Source of the DNA: Alicycliphilus denitrificans_A
Lineage (GTDB): Bacteria; Pseudomonadota; Gammaproteobacteria; Burkholderiales; Burkholderiaceae_C
Direction: 5' to 3'
Assembly (NCBI RefSeq): GCF_044792555.1
Contig: NZ_CP126238.1
Span: forward strand, 2,914,001 to 2,978,000
DNA: 64,000 bases
Part shown: piece by piece, positions 17,471 through 25,869 of the stretch
Layout of the letters: every line of letters starts with the position of its first letter
Numbering within the stretch: position 1 is the first letter of the stretch
Program-made: the position numbers and the translations under genes
The notes under the pieces: model-generated
Databases searched by the model: none
Told to the model about the DNA's origin: nothing
What the model saw: the letters and a program-made list of their open reading frames with translations, nothing else

Positions 17471-18172
17471 ATGAGCTCCATCGACTCCAGCCAGGCCATT
17501 GGCCAGATTGCCGTGCAGCTGCCCGGCGCCACCGCCGTGTTTCGCCGCCTCAAACTCGATTTTTGCTGCGGCGGCCATGTGAGCCTGCACCAGGCGGCCA
17601 GCGACAAGGGGCTGGACCTGCAGGCCGTGGTGCGGGAGCTGTCGGCGCTGCAGCGCCCCAATGAGCTGCCCGACACGGGCACGCCGTCCGAGTTGATCGA
17701 CCACATCATCGCGCGCTACCACGAGGTGCACCGCGTCCAGCTGCCCGAGCTGATCCGCATGGCACGCCGCGTGGAGGCCGTGCACCGCGACAACCCCAAC
17801 ACCCCGCATGGCTTGGCCGACGCGCTCGAAACCATGGAGCAGGAGCTGCTCACCCACATGCACAAGGAAGAGGCCGTGCTGTTCCCGATGCTGCGCGCCG
17901 GCGGCAACAGCTTCGTGAGCCAGCCCATCGCCATGATGCGCCACGAGCACACCGACCACGGCCAGGCGCTGGAGCACCTGGCCCAGCTGACCAACGACAT
18001 CACCCCGCCGATGGGCGCCTGCAACACCTGGCGTGCGCTGTACACCGGCCTGGCCCAGCTGCACGAAGACCTGATGAACCATATCCACCTGGAAAACAAC
18101 GTACTGTTCCAGCAGTTCGAAGCCAGCGCGTCGCAGGGCTGCGGCAGCGCCTCGGGCTGCGGCTGCAGCTGA
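17471..18172 (+). CDS. ytfE: Iron-sulfur cluster repair di-iron protein YtfE/ScdA (RIC)
   Basis: This 233-residue protein repairs Fe-S clusters damaged by NO or peroxide using a hemerythrin-like di-iron site. The N-terminal ScdA_N part holds the conserved DFCCGG with C32 and C33. The hemerythrin-like domain supplies His/Glu ligands in ARYHEVHR, LLTHMHKEEAVLFP, MRHEHTDHG and MNHIHLENNVLF. The ATG at 17471 is chosen over an in-frame TTG at 17456 that falls in the operator. The last residues, GCGSASGCGCS, form an unusual Cys-rich tail. Divergent from nsrR and probably repressed by it. Confidence 0.95.
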   Translation: MSSIDSSQAIGQIAVQLPGATAVFRRLKLDFCCGGHVSLHQAASDKGLDLQAVVRELSALQRPNELPDTGTPSELIDHIIARYHEVHRVQLPELIRMARRVEAVHRDNPNTPHGLADALETMEQELLTHMHKEEAVLFPMLRAGGNSFVSQPIAMMRHEHTDHGQALEHLAQLTNDITPPMGACNTWRALYTGLAQLHEDLMNHIHLENNVLFQQFEASASQGCGSASGCGCS

Positions 18173-18243
18173 GAGTCTGAGAAAAAAATTTCCCATGCCC
18201 GCTTTGCACGCCAAAGCCCCCCCACCCATCGTTGCAAATACTC

Positions 18244-18263
18244 GCCATAGCCCGAGCTATGGC
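18244..18263. repeat. Perfect hairpin GCCATAGC-CCGA-GCTATGGC
   Basis: This 8-bp perfect stem with a 4-base loop sits in the 212-base gap after ytfE. It is followed by TGCGTTTTGCGCCTCGATT and then GGCGTTTTGGCGCACC, a partly repeated phrase. It looks like another dispersed palindromic element rather than a terminator, because no T-run follows. The rest of the gap (18173-18384) shows nothing else I can name. Confidence 0.4.
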
Positions 18264-18384
18264 TGCGTTTTGCGCCTCGATTGATGGCGTTTTGGCGCAC
18301 CTCTCGGGCACGGCCAATTTATTCTCAGCCTCTGATGCCCGGCCCCGGCATGGGCCAGGGCATTGCGCGCAAGCCGTGGCGCGG

Positions 18385-18639
18385 CTATTTCAGCTGCCGA
18401 TTCTGTCGCTGCGCCGTAGCGCGCAGCGGCGCCAGCAGCGCGCGCAGGCCGTTGTGATCAATCTCGTACATCAGCGCCAGCAGCTGCCCGGTCTCACCGC
18501 GCGGAAAACCCTCGCGCGCGAACCACTGCAGGTAGTTGGCGGGCAGGTCGGCAAGCACCGTGCCGCGGTGCTTGCCGAACGGCATTTCGCGTTCCAGCAG
18601 CAGTTGCAGTCGCTCCACGCTGCAGCCGGCAATCTCCAT
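18385..18639 (-). CDS. DUF3820 family protein
   Basis: This 84-residue protein contains the DUF3820 signature MPFGKHRGTVLADLPANYLQ and EGFPRGETGQLLALMYEI. The family is also called putative quorum-sensing-regulated virulence factor, from a Pseudomonas member, but its function is unknown. I start at the ATG at 18639. A longer frame reaches 18699, but the extra 20 residues do not look like the family. It is transcribed away from ytfE, downstream of the aldo/keto reductase on the same strand. Confidence 0.8.
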   Translation of the reverse strand: MEIAGCSVERLQLLLEREMPFGKHRGTVLADLPANYLQWFAREGFPRGETGQLLALMYEIDHNGLRALLAPLRATAQRQNRQLK

Positions 18640-18709
18640 CACAGCCCCTTTATCGACAGCAGCGTCTGGGCGCTCAGCAAGGCCGGTATCACGCTGCAAC
18701 AGTAGATGC

Positions 18710-19711
18710 TCAAGCCCTGCGCGCCTGCAGCGGGTAGGCCGGGTCGGTATAGCCGGGCGTGGACGGATGGCCGGGCGCGACCAGGCCGTCGATGAGCGCC
18801 TCGTCCTCGGGCGTGACGGCGTAATCCAGAGCGGGCAGGTAATCCTGCCACTGCGCCAGCGTGCGCGGGCCGGCGATCACGGAGCTGACGGCGCGGTGCG
18901 CCAGCACCCAGGCGGTGGCGAACTGCGCCAGCGTCACGCCGCGCGCCTCGGCGTGACGCTTGAGCGTCTGGGCGATGGCCAGCGACTCCTCGCGAAACTC
19001 GGTCTGGCCCATGCGCCGGTCGCCGCGCCCGGCGCGCGTGCCCTCCTGCGGCGCCTGGCCCGGCAGGTACTTGCCGGTGAGCACGCCGCGCGCCACCGGG
19101 CTGTAGGGCGTCACGCCCAGCCCGTAATGCTGGCAGGCGGGCAATATCTCCACCTCGGGCATGCGGTTGAGCAGGTTGTAGTACGGCTGGCACACCACGG
19201 GGCCGGGCATGGCGATGCGGCGCGCGCCATGCACCAGCTCGGCGATGCGCCAGGCGCGGAAGTTGGACACGCCCCAGTAGCGGATCTTGCCCGCGCGCAG
19301 CAGCGCGTCGATGGCGTAGAGCGGCTCCTCCAGGTCCATGCCCTCGTAGTCACGGTGCAGGTAGAGTATGTCCACATGCTCGGTCTGCAGGCGTGTGAGG
19401 CTGGCCTCCACCTCGCGCAGCATCCAGGCACGCGAGTAACGCCCCTCGTTGGGCCGCTCGGACATCTTGTTGCCCAGCTTGGTGGCCAGCACCCAGTCGT
19501 GGCGCTGGCCCTTGAGCAGGCCGCCCAGCATGGCCTCGGACCCGCCCTTGGTGTACACGTCGGCCGTATCCATGTAGTTCACGCCATGCTCGCGCGCGTG
19601 GGCAATGATGGAGGCGGCCTCGGCCGCGTCCGTCTGGTCGCCGAACATCATGGTGCCCAGGCACAGGGAGGAAACTTGCAGCTGGCTCTTGCCTAGTTGG
19701 CGGTATTGCAT
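18710..19711 (-). CDS. Aldo/keto reductase
   Basis: This 333-residue NADPH-dependent oxidoreductase has a TIM-barrel fold. The catalytic tetrad is visible as D48 (NYMDTADVY), Y53, K78 (LATKLG) and H119 (LYLHRDYEG). Cofactor-loop and subunit motifs include YWGVSNFRAW and VIAGPRTLAQW. It resembles the YghZ/YajO-type potassium-channel-like branch; the natural substrate is unknown. It lies 121 bases downstream of slyX on the same strand, with a repeat copy in between, so co-transcription is uncertain. Confidence 0.9.
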   Translation of the reverse strand: MQYRQLGKSQLQVSSLCLGTMMFGDQTDAAEAASIIAHAREHGVNYMDTADVYTKGGSEAMLGGLLKGQRHDWVLATKLGNKMSERPNEGRYSRAWMLREVEASLTRLQTEHVDILYLHRDYEGMDLEEPLYAIDALLRAGKIRYWGVSNFRAWRIAELVHGARRIAMPGPVVCQPYYNLLNRMPEVEILPACQHYGLGVTPYSPVARGVLTGKYLPGQAPQEGTRAGRGDRRMGQTEFREESLAIAQTLKRHAEARGVTLAQFATAWVLAHRAVSSVIAGPRTLAQWQDYLPALDYAVTPEDEALIDGLVAPGHPSTPGYTDPAYPLQARRA

Positions 19712-19730
19712 GGTGTATCTTTCACTATAG

Positions 19731-19776
19731 AAAAAAGAGCTACTTGCGCTTTAATAGCGGGCGTTAGCGGCAAATT
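19731..19776 (+). repeat. Dispersed repeat, copy F
   Basis: AAAAAAGAGCTACTTGCGCT, TTAATAGCGG and GCGTTAGCGGC followed by AAATTTC fit the plan TAGCT, TTGCGCTT, a spacer, GCGCTA, GGCC. It lies in the gap between the aldo/keto reductase gene and slyX. Confidence 0.6.
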
Positions 19777-19832
19777 TCTCTCAAATCCTCTTAGCGCAAG
19801 CCAGAGCGCCGGCATCTTGCCCGCAGCAACCC

Positions 19833-20045
19833 TCAGTAATGCGGCGGCAGCTCGTCGCGCAGGTTGCGCACCGCCGCGCCGCCGCCCTCGGGCTGCTGCT
19901 GGCGCAGCTGCAGCACTTCGCGCACCAGCGCGTCGATCTGTTGCTGCTGGCGGTAGATGGTCAGGTTCAGCTGATCGAGCAGGTCCTCGGTAAACGCGGC
20001 CTTGACCTCCAGAGCCTCCAGGCGCTCCTGCGTGCTCATGCTCAT
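19833..20045 (-). CDS. slyX: SlyX family protein
   Basis: This 70-residue protein is almost wholly a heptad-patterned coiled coil (residues 5-50: RLEALEVKAAFTEDLLDQLN, then a Gln-rich stretch). It ends in LRDELPPHY, the C-terminal signature of SlyX. The function of SlyX is unknown. Its ATG overlaps the stop of the upstream aminotransferase gene (ATGA), so the two are translationally coupled. A second Met at position 3 is an equally possible start. Confidence 0.9.
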   Translation of the reverse strand: MSMSTQERLEALEVKAAFTEDLLDQLNLTIYRQQQQIDALVREVLQLRQQQPEGGGAAVRNLRDELPPHY

Positions 20046-21241
20046 CGCCCCGCCACCGCCTGTCCCAGGCGCGCCACGCCCTCGCGGATTTTGGCCACGT
20101 CGGCCGTGGCGAACGACAGGCGCAGCGTGGCCGGATCCGGGTTGGCGCAGAAGAACGGCGCGCCGGGCACGAAGGCCACGCCCTTGTCGATGGCGCGCTT
20201 GGCAAGGACATTGCCATCCGCCACCGCGCCGCCCGCGCCCGTCAAGCGCGCCCAGACGAACAGCCCCCCCTGCGGCTGCACAAACTCGATGGCCGCGCCC
20301 AGTTCCTGGCGCAACACATCGCCCATGGCCTGGGCGCGCTCGGCGTACACGGCGCGCACATGGGCCAGCGTGCCCGGCATGCGCCCGGCCTTGAGGTATT
20401 GCGCGGCCGTGGCCTGGGCGAAGGTGCTGGTGTGGGCGTCGGAAAACTGCTTGCACATGGTGGCCTTGGCCAGCAGCTCGGGCGGCGCGATGAGCCAGCC
20501 CACGCGCAGGCCGGGCGAGAGCACCTTGGAGAGCGACCCGCAGTGCGCCAGCAAGTCCCGGCTGCCCGGCACCTGGGGCGAGAGCGCGAGCAGGCTGGGC
20601 GGCGGAGCCTCGCCAAAGTACAGGTCGCCATAGGGGTCGTCCTCGACGATCAGGGTCTGGTACTTCACGGCCAGCTCCAGCACCTTCTTGCGCCGCGCGA
20701 GGCTCAGCATGGCGCCGCTGGGGTTGCCGAAGGTGGGGATCAGGTAGACGAACTTGGGACGATGCTCGGCAATGAGCTTTTCCAGTTCATCGGTTTTCAC
20801 ACCATCGCCGTCGATGGGTGCGCTGATGAGCTGCGCGCCATACAGGCGAAAGCACTGGATGGTGGCCAGGAAGGTCGGGCCCTCGACGATCACCTTGTCG
20901 CCGGGGCTGATCATGGTCTTGCCCAGCAGGTCCAGCGCCTGCTGGCTGCCGGTGGTGACGATGAGCTGCCCAGGCGCCACGTCCTGCGCACCCTTGGCGG
21001 CCATGAAGGCCGAGAGCTGCTCGCGCAGCGGCTCGTAGCCCTCGGTGGCGCCGTACTGCAGGGCAGCGCCGGGCTCCTCGGCCAGCGCACGCTGGCTCGC
21101 CTCGCGGATGCCGTCCACGTCGAACATGGCGCTGTCGGGGAAGCCCCCGGCGAAGCTGATGATGCCGGGCTTGCCCAGCAGCTTGAACAGCTCGCGGATG
21201 GCGGAGGTTTCAACGTTGTTCAGGCGGTCGGCGAATTGCAT
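20042..21241 (-). CDS. PLP-dependent aminotransferase (MocR/LysN-like class I/II)
   Basis: This 399-residue fold-type I enzyme carries the PLP lysine K239 in HCGSLSKVLSPGLRVGW and the Asp/Tyr motif EDDPYGDLYFG. The IPTFGNPSG stretch is typical of the 2-aminoadipate/valine-pyruvate-like transaminase group. Specificity cannot be fixed from sequence; 2-aminoadipate, branched-chain and aromatic substrates are known in the group. It is separated by 64 bases from the Bug-type gene upstream and overlaps slyX downstream. Confidence 0.9.
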   Translation of the reverse strand: MQFADRLNNVETSAIRELFKLLGKPGIISFAGGFPDSAMFDVDGIREASQRALAEEPGAALQYGATEGYEPLREQLSAFMAAKGAQDVAPGQLIVTTGSQQALDLLGKTMISPGDKVIVEGPTFLATIQCFRLYGAQLISAPIDGDGVKTDELEKLIAEHRPKFVYLIPTFGNPSGAMLSLARRKKVLELAVKYQTLIVEDDPYGDLYFGEAPPPSLLALSPQVPGSRDLLAHCGSLSKVLSPGLRVGWLIAPPELLAKATMCKQFSDAHTSTFAQATAAQYLKAGRMPGTLAHVRAVYAERAQAMGDVLRQELGAAIEFVQPQGGLFVWARLTGAGGAVADGNVLAKRAIDKGVAFVPGAPFFCANPDPATLRLSFATADVAKIREGVARLGQAVAGR

Positions 21242-21305
21242 GGGGTGTTAATGGCGGGTCGGAAAAATCGCCATTGTCGCCAATGCGCCGCGCCCTTGCT
21301 CGATC

Positions 21306-22292
21306 TCAGTCCACACGGATACCCGAGCGCGCGGCCACGGCGCGCATCTGCGGCAGCTCGCGTTCCACGCGCTCCGTCACCACGCTGCCCGGGCCCCATG
21401 CGGGCGCGAGGCCCACGTCCACCAGCTTGGTGCGCACCGCTGGGTCGGCCATCACGTCGGCCAGGGCCTTCTCGATCTTCTGGCGCACGGGTGCGGGCAG
21501 GCCGGCGGGCGCGAGTAAGGGGAACCAGGTGTCCGCGCTGAAGCCGGGGTAGCCGCTCTCGGCCACCGTGGGCACCTGCGGCAGCAGCGGCAGGCGCTGC
21601 GCGCCCAGCGTGGCGATGGCGCGGATCTTGCCCGCCTTGATGAGCGGCGTGGTGGCCACCACCGTGTCCACCGCCAGCTGCACCTGCCCGCCCATGAGCG
21701 CGGTCAGGCTCGGCGAGCTGCCGTTGAACGGCACGTGCATCGCCTTGAGCCCCGTGGCGGCCTTGAGCATCTCGCCGCCGAAGTGCACCGACGAGCCCGT
21801 ACCGAAAGAGCCATATGAAAACTTGTCCGGTTCGGCCTTCGAGAGCGCCACCAGCTCCTGCAGGGTCTTGCCCGGCGTGGCGTTGTTCGCCACGAGCACC
21901 AGGCCCATATCGGCCACCATCCCCAGCGGCGTGAAGCTGTGCAGCGGGTCGTAAGGCAACTGCGCGCGGATCGCCGGGTTGTAGGTGAGCGTGGAGCTGC
22001 CCCCGAGGAACAGCGTATAGCCGTCCGGCGGTGCCTTGGCCACGAGGCCGCCCGCCACCACCGTGCCCGCGCCGGGGCGGTTCTCGACGATCACCGGCTG
22101 GCCCAGCTTGTCCGACAGCCCCGCGGCGAGCAGCCGCCCCAGGATGTCGGTCGCGCCTCCGGGCGCGAAGGGCACGATGAGCTTGATGGGTCGGTCGGGA
22201 TAGCCCTGCTGCGCGAACGCGGCGGGCGCGGCCAGCGCCGCGGCGCCCGCTGCGAGGCACGACAGGAAGCGGGAACGGGTGAGCGAGGTCAT
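21306..22292 (-). CDS. Bug-family (TctC-like) periplasmic substrate-binding protein
   Basis: This 328-residue exported protein belongs to the Bug family, which is greatly expanded in Burkholderiales and binds carboxylates and amides for TTT or other transporters. The signal peptide is residues 1-27 (LAAPAAFA-QQ). Family blocks are YPDRPIKLIVPFAPGGATD, ENRPGAGTVVAGG and YNPAIRAQLPYDP. A strong AAGGAGA precedes the ATG. It lies 35 bases after the amidase gene on the same strand, so the two probably serve one uptake-and-hydrolysis function. Confidence 0.92.
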   Translation of the reverse strand: MTSLTRSRFLSCLAAGAAALAAPAAFAQQGYPDRPIKLIVPFAPGGATDILGRLLAAGLSDKLGQPVIVENRPGAGTVVAGGLVAKAPPDGYTLFLGGSSTLTYNPAIRAQLPYDPLHSFTPLGMVADMGLVLVANNATPGKTLQELVALSKAEPDKFSYGSFGTGSSVHFGGEMLKAATGLKAMHVPFNGSSPSLTALMGGQVQLAVDTVVATTPLIKAGKIRAIATLGAQRLPLLPQVPTVAESGYPGFSADTWFPLLAPAGLPAPVRQKIEKALADVMADPAVRTKLVDVGLAPAWGPGSVVTERVERELPQMRAVAARSGIRVD

Positions 22293-22327
22293 GGTTGTCT
22301 CCTTTTTTGTGTGGACGGATAAGTTGT

Positions 22328-23791
22328 TCAGCCCAGCAGCGGGCTGCGCTGGCGCGCGTAGCCGCTGGCCTGGTCATAGGCATGGCCGATCTGCAGCACG
22401 GCCAGGTCGGCCTGGGCGGGGCCGATGATCTGCAGGCCCGCGGGCAGCCCCTGCGGGCCGAAGCCCGCGGGCGCGGCCAGCGCGGGCAGGCCGGCCATGG
22501 TGGCGGGCACCACGGCCTGCATCCAGCGGTGGTAGGTGTCCATCTCGCGCCCGCCCACGGCGTGCGGCCAGTCGAGCGCGGCGTCGAACGGGAATACCTG
22601 GGCCGCGGGCAGCACCAGGAAATCAAAGCGCTCGAACAGGCGGCACAGCGCCTCGTACCAGGCCGAGCGCACGCGCGCGGCGTCGTACACCTGCATGGCG
22701 GAGAGGACGCGGCCGCGCTCTATTTCCCATAGCGCCTCGGGCTTGAGCAGTGAGCGCTTCTCTGGGTTTTCATAGAGAGCGCTATTCGCGCCCGCCACGC
22801 TGAAGCTGCGCAGATCGAGCCAGGCGCGCCACAGGCGCTCAAGGTCGAACACCGGCAGCGCCTCCTCCACCAAGCAGCCGATGTCGGAAAAATGCCGCAG
22901 CGCCGCGCGGCAGGTGTCGATCAGGCCGGGCTCGGTGGGTAGGTGGCCGCCCAGGTCGCCCAGCCAGCCGATGCGCGCGCCGCGCCAGTCGCGCTGCAGT
23001 TCTGCGCCCCAGTCGCGCGGCGCCTCGCCGCGGCGCGTGAGCGGCAGCCGCGCATCGAACCCCGCCTGCACCGACAGCAGCAGCGCCAGATCGGGCACGT
23101 CGCGCGCCATCGGCCCAGCCACGCTGAACTGCTGGAAGAACACCTCCTCGCCCGGCCCGTGCGGCACGCAGCCCACCGAGGTGCGCAAGCCGTAGACGTT
23201 GTTGAACGCGGCCGGCGTGCGCAGCGAGCCCATCATGTCCGAGCCGTCCGCCGCGGGCAGCATGGAAAGCGCCACGGCCACGGCCGCGCCGCCACTACTG
23301 CCGCCAGCCGAGCGCGTGGCGTCCCAGGCATTGCGCGTGGTGCCGTAGACGGGGTTGTAGGTGTGGCCGCCCAGGCCGAATTCGGGCGAATTGCTGCGCG
23401 CCACGAACAGGCAACCACCGGCGCGCATGCGCTCAAACACCACGCAGTCGGCCTGCGAGACCTGGCCCGCGAAGATGGGCGAGCCCTTGGTCGTCACCAT
23501 GCCGGCCGCGGGCATGATGTCCTTGGGCGCCTGCGGAAAGCCGTGCAGCGGCCCCAGGCTTTCGCCGCGCGCGAGGCGCTCGTCCAGCGCGCGCGCCTGC
23601 CGGCGCATGGCATCGCGGTCGGCGAACGCCACGAGCGCGTTGACCACGGGGTTGAGCCGGTCGATCTGCGCATAGCAAGCGTCGAGCACCTCCACGCAGG
23701 ACACTTCGCGCGCATGAATCGCGTGCGACAGCGCCACGGCGCTCATCCCGGCAATGCCGGCCGCGGCGGGGGACTGGGGTTGCTGTGGCAT
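22328..23791 (-). CDS. Amidase signature family enzyme
   Basis: This 487-residue hydrolase carries the Ser-cisSer-Lys triad of amidases. I place it at K90 (HGFPQAPKDI), S165 (SAGGSSGGAA) and S189 (DGSDMMGSLR), with the same residue spacing as in fatty acid amide hydrolase. It hydrolyses an unknown amide or ester, or acts as a GatA-like paralogue; absence of gatB/gatC argues against the tRNA role. It is divergent from a LysR-type gene and precedes the Bug gene, suggesting substrate-induced catabolism. Confidence 0.9.
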   Translation of the reverse strand: MPQQPQSPAAAGIAGMSAVALSHAIHAREVSCVEVLDACYAQIDRLNPVVNALVAFADRDAMRRQARALDERLARGESLGPLHGFPQAPKDIMPAAGMVTTKGSPIFAGQVSQADCVVFERMRAGGCLFVARSNSPEFGLGGHTYNPVYGTTRNAWDATRSAGGSSGGAAVAVALSMLPAADGSDMMGSLRTPAAFNNVYGLRTSVGCVPHGPGEEVFFQQFSVAGPMARDVPDLALLLSVQAGFDARLPLTRRGEAPRDWGAELQRDWRGARIGWLGDLGGHLPTEPGLIDTCRAALRHFSDIGCLVEEALPVFDLERLWRAWLDLRSFSVAGANSALYENPEKRSLLKPEALWEIERGRVLSAMQVYDAARVRSAWYEALCRLFERFDFLVLPAAQVFPFDAALDWPHAVGGREMDTYHRWMQAVVPATMAGLPALAAPAGFGPQGLPAGLQIIGPAQADLAVLQIGHAYDQASGYARQRSPLLG

Positions 23792-23901
23792 GGAAATCTT
23801 TCGGTCGCGTGACGGAACGGGGCAGGATACACAGCCGCCCCTCTTTCAACAATCGCCGATTTCTTGATTTATCGTTGCGTTTTTCGCAAACCTGGCTGCC
23901 C

Positions 23902-24864
23902 ATGATCTCCCATCGCCTGCAAGACACCGCGCTGCGCTACTTCCTCGAAGTGGTGCGCAGCGGCTCGGTCAGCGAGGCCGCCGCACGGCTGAGCGTCTCA
24001 CCCTCGGCCGTGAGCCGGCAGGTGACGGGGCTCGAAGACCTGCTCGGCCTGCCGCTGTTCGAGCGCCGCCCGCGCGGCATGGTGCCCAGCGCCGCAGGCG
24101 AGCTGCTGGCCGCCCACGCGCGGCGCGGCGCGCTGGAGGCCGACCGCGTGGTCTCCGACATCCAGGCGCTGCGCGGACTGCGGCGTGGGCTGATCCGCTT
24201 GTGCGCCTCGGGAGGTTTCGTGGTGGAGTTCCTGCCGCGCGCCGTGGCGCTCTTTCGCGCCAGGCACCCGGGCATGCAGTTCCACATGCGCGCGGCCGCG
24301 CCCGCGGCGGTGACGCAGGTGGTGCTGGACGGCGACGCCGACATCGGCCTGACCTACAGCCGCGCGGCCGAGCGCGACATCGAGGTGCATCACCGCCAGG
24401 TCTCGCCCGTGATCGCCATCATGCGGCCCGACCACCCGCTGGCGCGCCACGCGAGCGTGACGCTCGCGCAGATGCACCCCTACCCCATCGCGCTGCCCGA
24501 CGGCAACAACACCGCGCGCCAGCTCTTCGACATCGCGTGCAGCCAACGGCGCCTGGTGTTCGAGCCCGCGCTGGTCACCGGGCAGTTCGAGGCGCTCACG
24601 CACTTCGTGCTGCACGGCGGCGGCCTTTCGATCGCGGGCGAGGTCACGGTGCGCGAGCGCGTGCGCCGCGGCGAGCTGCATGCCGCGCAGATCCGCGAAC
24701 GCGCGGTGAACGGCCGCGCGATCGAGCTGCAGACGCTCGCAGGCCGCACGCTGCCCGAGGGCGTGCACGCCTTCCTCGGCCACCTGCGCGCGCTGCTGCC
24801 CGCGCCGCCCGCGCAGAGGGCGGCGACAATCGCGCCCGACCCAAAGAACGACACCCCGCCATGA
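23902..24864 (+). CDS. LysR-family transcriptional regulator
   Basis: This 320-residue regulator has the N-terminal helix-turn-helix (SVSEAAARLSVSPSAVSRQV) and a periplasmic-binding-like effector domain after about residue 90. The ATG at 23902 begins the conserved HTH region; the frame is open further upstream without homology. It is divergent from the amidase across a 110-base gap that holds AT-rich dyad-like sequence near 23850-23880, so it likely controls the amidase-Bug pair. Its stop overlaps the nth start (ATGA), an unusual coupling of a regulator with a repair gene. Confidence 0.9.
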   Translation: MISHRLQDTALRYFLEVVRSGSVSEAAARLSVSPSAVSRQVTGLEDLLGLPLFERRPRGMVPSAAGELLAAHARRGALEADRVVSDIQALRGLRRGLIRLCASGGFVVEFLPRAVALFRARHPGMQFHMRAAAPAAVTQVVLDGDADIGLTYSRAAERDIEVHHRQVSPVIAIMRPDHPLARHASVTLAQMHPYPIALPDGNNTARQLFDIACSQRRLVFEPALVTGQFEALTHFVLHGGGLSIAGEVTVRERVRRGELHAAQIRERAVNGRAIELQTLAGRTLPEGVHAFLGHLRALLPAPPAQRAATIAPDPKNDTPP

Positions 24865-25499
24865 AGACAGAAGACATCGAACCCTTCTTCGCCACCCTCA
24901 AGGCCGCCAACCCGCAGCCCAACACCGAGCTGGAATACACCAGCGTCTTTGAGCTGCTCGCGGCCGTGCTGCTTTCGGCCCAGGCCACCGACGTGGGCGT
25001 GAACAAGGCCACGCGCCGGCTGTTCCCGGTGGCGGGCACGCCGCAGGCCATGCTGGATTTGGGGCTCGACGGCCTGCAGGGCTACATCAAGACCATAGGC
25101 CTGTACCCCACCAAGGCGCGCAACCTCATGCAAACCTGCCGCATCCTGGTGGAACAGCATGGCGGCCAGGTGCCGCGCACGCGCGAGGCGCTGGAGGCCT
25201 TGCCCGGCGTGGGCCGCAAGACCGCCAACGTGGTGCTGAACGTGGCCTTCGGCCAGCCAACGATGGCGGTGGATACGCACATCTTCCGTGTCAGCAACCG
25301 CACCGGCCTGGCGCCGGGCAAGAACCCGCTGGAGGTGGAAAAGCGGCTGCTCGAGCGCGTGCCCGCGCAATACGCCGTGGATTCGCACCACTGGCTGATC
25401 CTGCTCGGCCGCTACGTCTGCCAGGCGCGCAAGCCGCGCTGCTGGGAATGCGCAGTGGCGCCGTATTGCGACTACCGGCCGAAGACGCCGGCGTCTTGA
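24861..25499 (+). CDS. nth: Endonuclease III
   Basis: This 212-residue DNA glycosylase/AP lyase removes oxidised pyrimidines. The helix-hairpin-helix is LPGVGRKTANVV with catalytic K120, and D138 lies in MAVDTHIFR, at the same numbers as in E. coli. The 4Fe-4S loop cysteines are C187, C194, C197 and C203 (C-x6-C-x2-C-x5-C). The ATG at 24861 overlaps the LysR stop. The length equals that of the E. coli enzyme. Confidence 0.97.
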   Translation: MKTEDIEPFFATLKAANPQPNTELEYTSVFELLAAVLLSAQATDVGVNKATRRLFPVAGTPQAMLDLGLDGLQGYIKTIGLYPTKARNLMQTCRILVEQHGGQVPRTREALEALPGVGRKTANVVLNVAFGQPTMAVDTHIFRVSNRTGLAPGKNPLEVEKRLLERVPAQYAVDSHHWLILLGRYVCQARKPRCWECAVAPYCDYRPKTPAS

Positions 25500-25507
25500 C
25501 CGCTTCA

Positions 25508-25556
25508 ATTTTGATAGCATTTAGCGCTTGCCTGTTAAGCGCTAAAGGCCAAAAAC
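25508..25556 (+). repeat. Dispersed repeat, copy G (best preserved)
   Basis: TTGATAGCATTTAGCGCTTG, CCTGTT, AAGCGCTAAAGGCC, AAAAA shows the full plan with an inverted AGCGCTT/AAGCGCT core. It begins 8 bases after the nth stop. Confidence 0.75.
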
Positions 25557-25791
25557 AGCAAAATCCTTAATCACGGGCCACGGCATGCGTGCGCAGCCAG
25601 GCGGCGAAGGTTTCTGCGGAGATGTCGCCGGCGGCGAGCATGGTGTGACGCCTGCATTGGCGCATCGCAAGTTGCAGATCAAGTGGCCGCAGGCGGTGTG
25701 ATCGGGCCGCCAGCATTCGGCACCGGTCGCCGCACCTTCACATCCGCTCGCGCAGATTCACAACCAAATCATCCTGTAACGCATATCCCAC

Positions 25792-25830
25792 AAGCGCAAG
25801 CAGCTATTGATTAAATAGCTTTTTGCGCAT
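25792..25830. repeat. Dispersed repeat, copy H (two ends head to head)
   Basis: AAGCGCAAGCAGCTATTGA is followed by TTAAATAGCTTTTTGCGC. This makes a long imperfect palindrome from two inverted repeat ends. Copy K at 34668 has the same arrangement. Confidence 0.65.
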
Positions 25831-25844
25831 TCCGCTTCCACAAA

Positions 25845-25860
25845 CTGGCGGCACCGCCAG
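25845..25860 (-). terminator. Hairpin downstream of cobT, possible terminator
   Basis: CTGGCGG and CCGCCAG form a tight stem 10 bases after the cobT stop. On the minus strand only three T follow, so termination would be weak. Confidence 0.4.
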
Positions 25861-25869
25861 GGCCCTCCA

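Larger units (their letters stand above)
25500..25869. other. 370-base intergenic region between nth and cobT
   Basis: It holds two repeat copies (G and H) and a hairpin after cobT. Between them, on the minus strand from 25716 to 25567, is a 49-codon frame ending in ISAETFAAWLRTHAVARD. That frame looks like the tail of a protein but has no ribosome binding site that I can see and no family I recognise. It may be a gene remnant or chance. Confidence 0.45.

Noticed and set aside
18173..18240. Terminator after ytfE from the A7/T3 run near 18182
   Set aside because: The run is not preceded by a stem on the plus strand.
22328..23791. GatA subunit of the tRNA amidotransferase
   Set aside because: The protein has the amidase signature but no gatB or gatC beside it; the LysR and Bug neighbours point to catabolism.
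25567..25716. A confident small gene on the minus strand after nth
   Set aside because: It lacks a visible ribosome binding site and a recognised family, so I report it only as a possible remnant.
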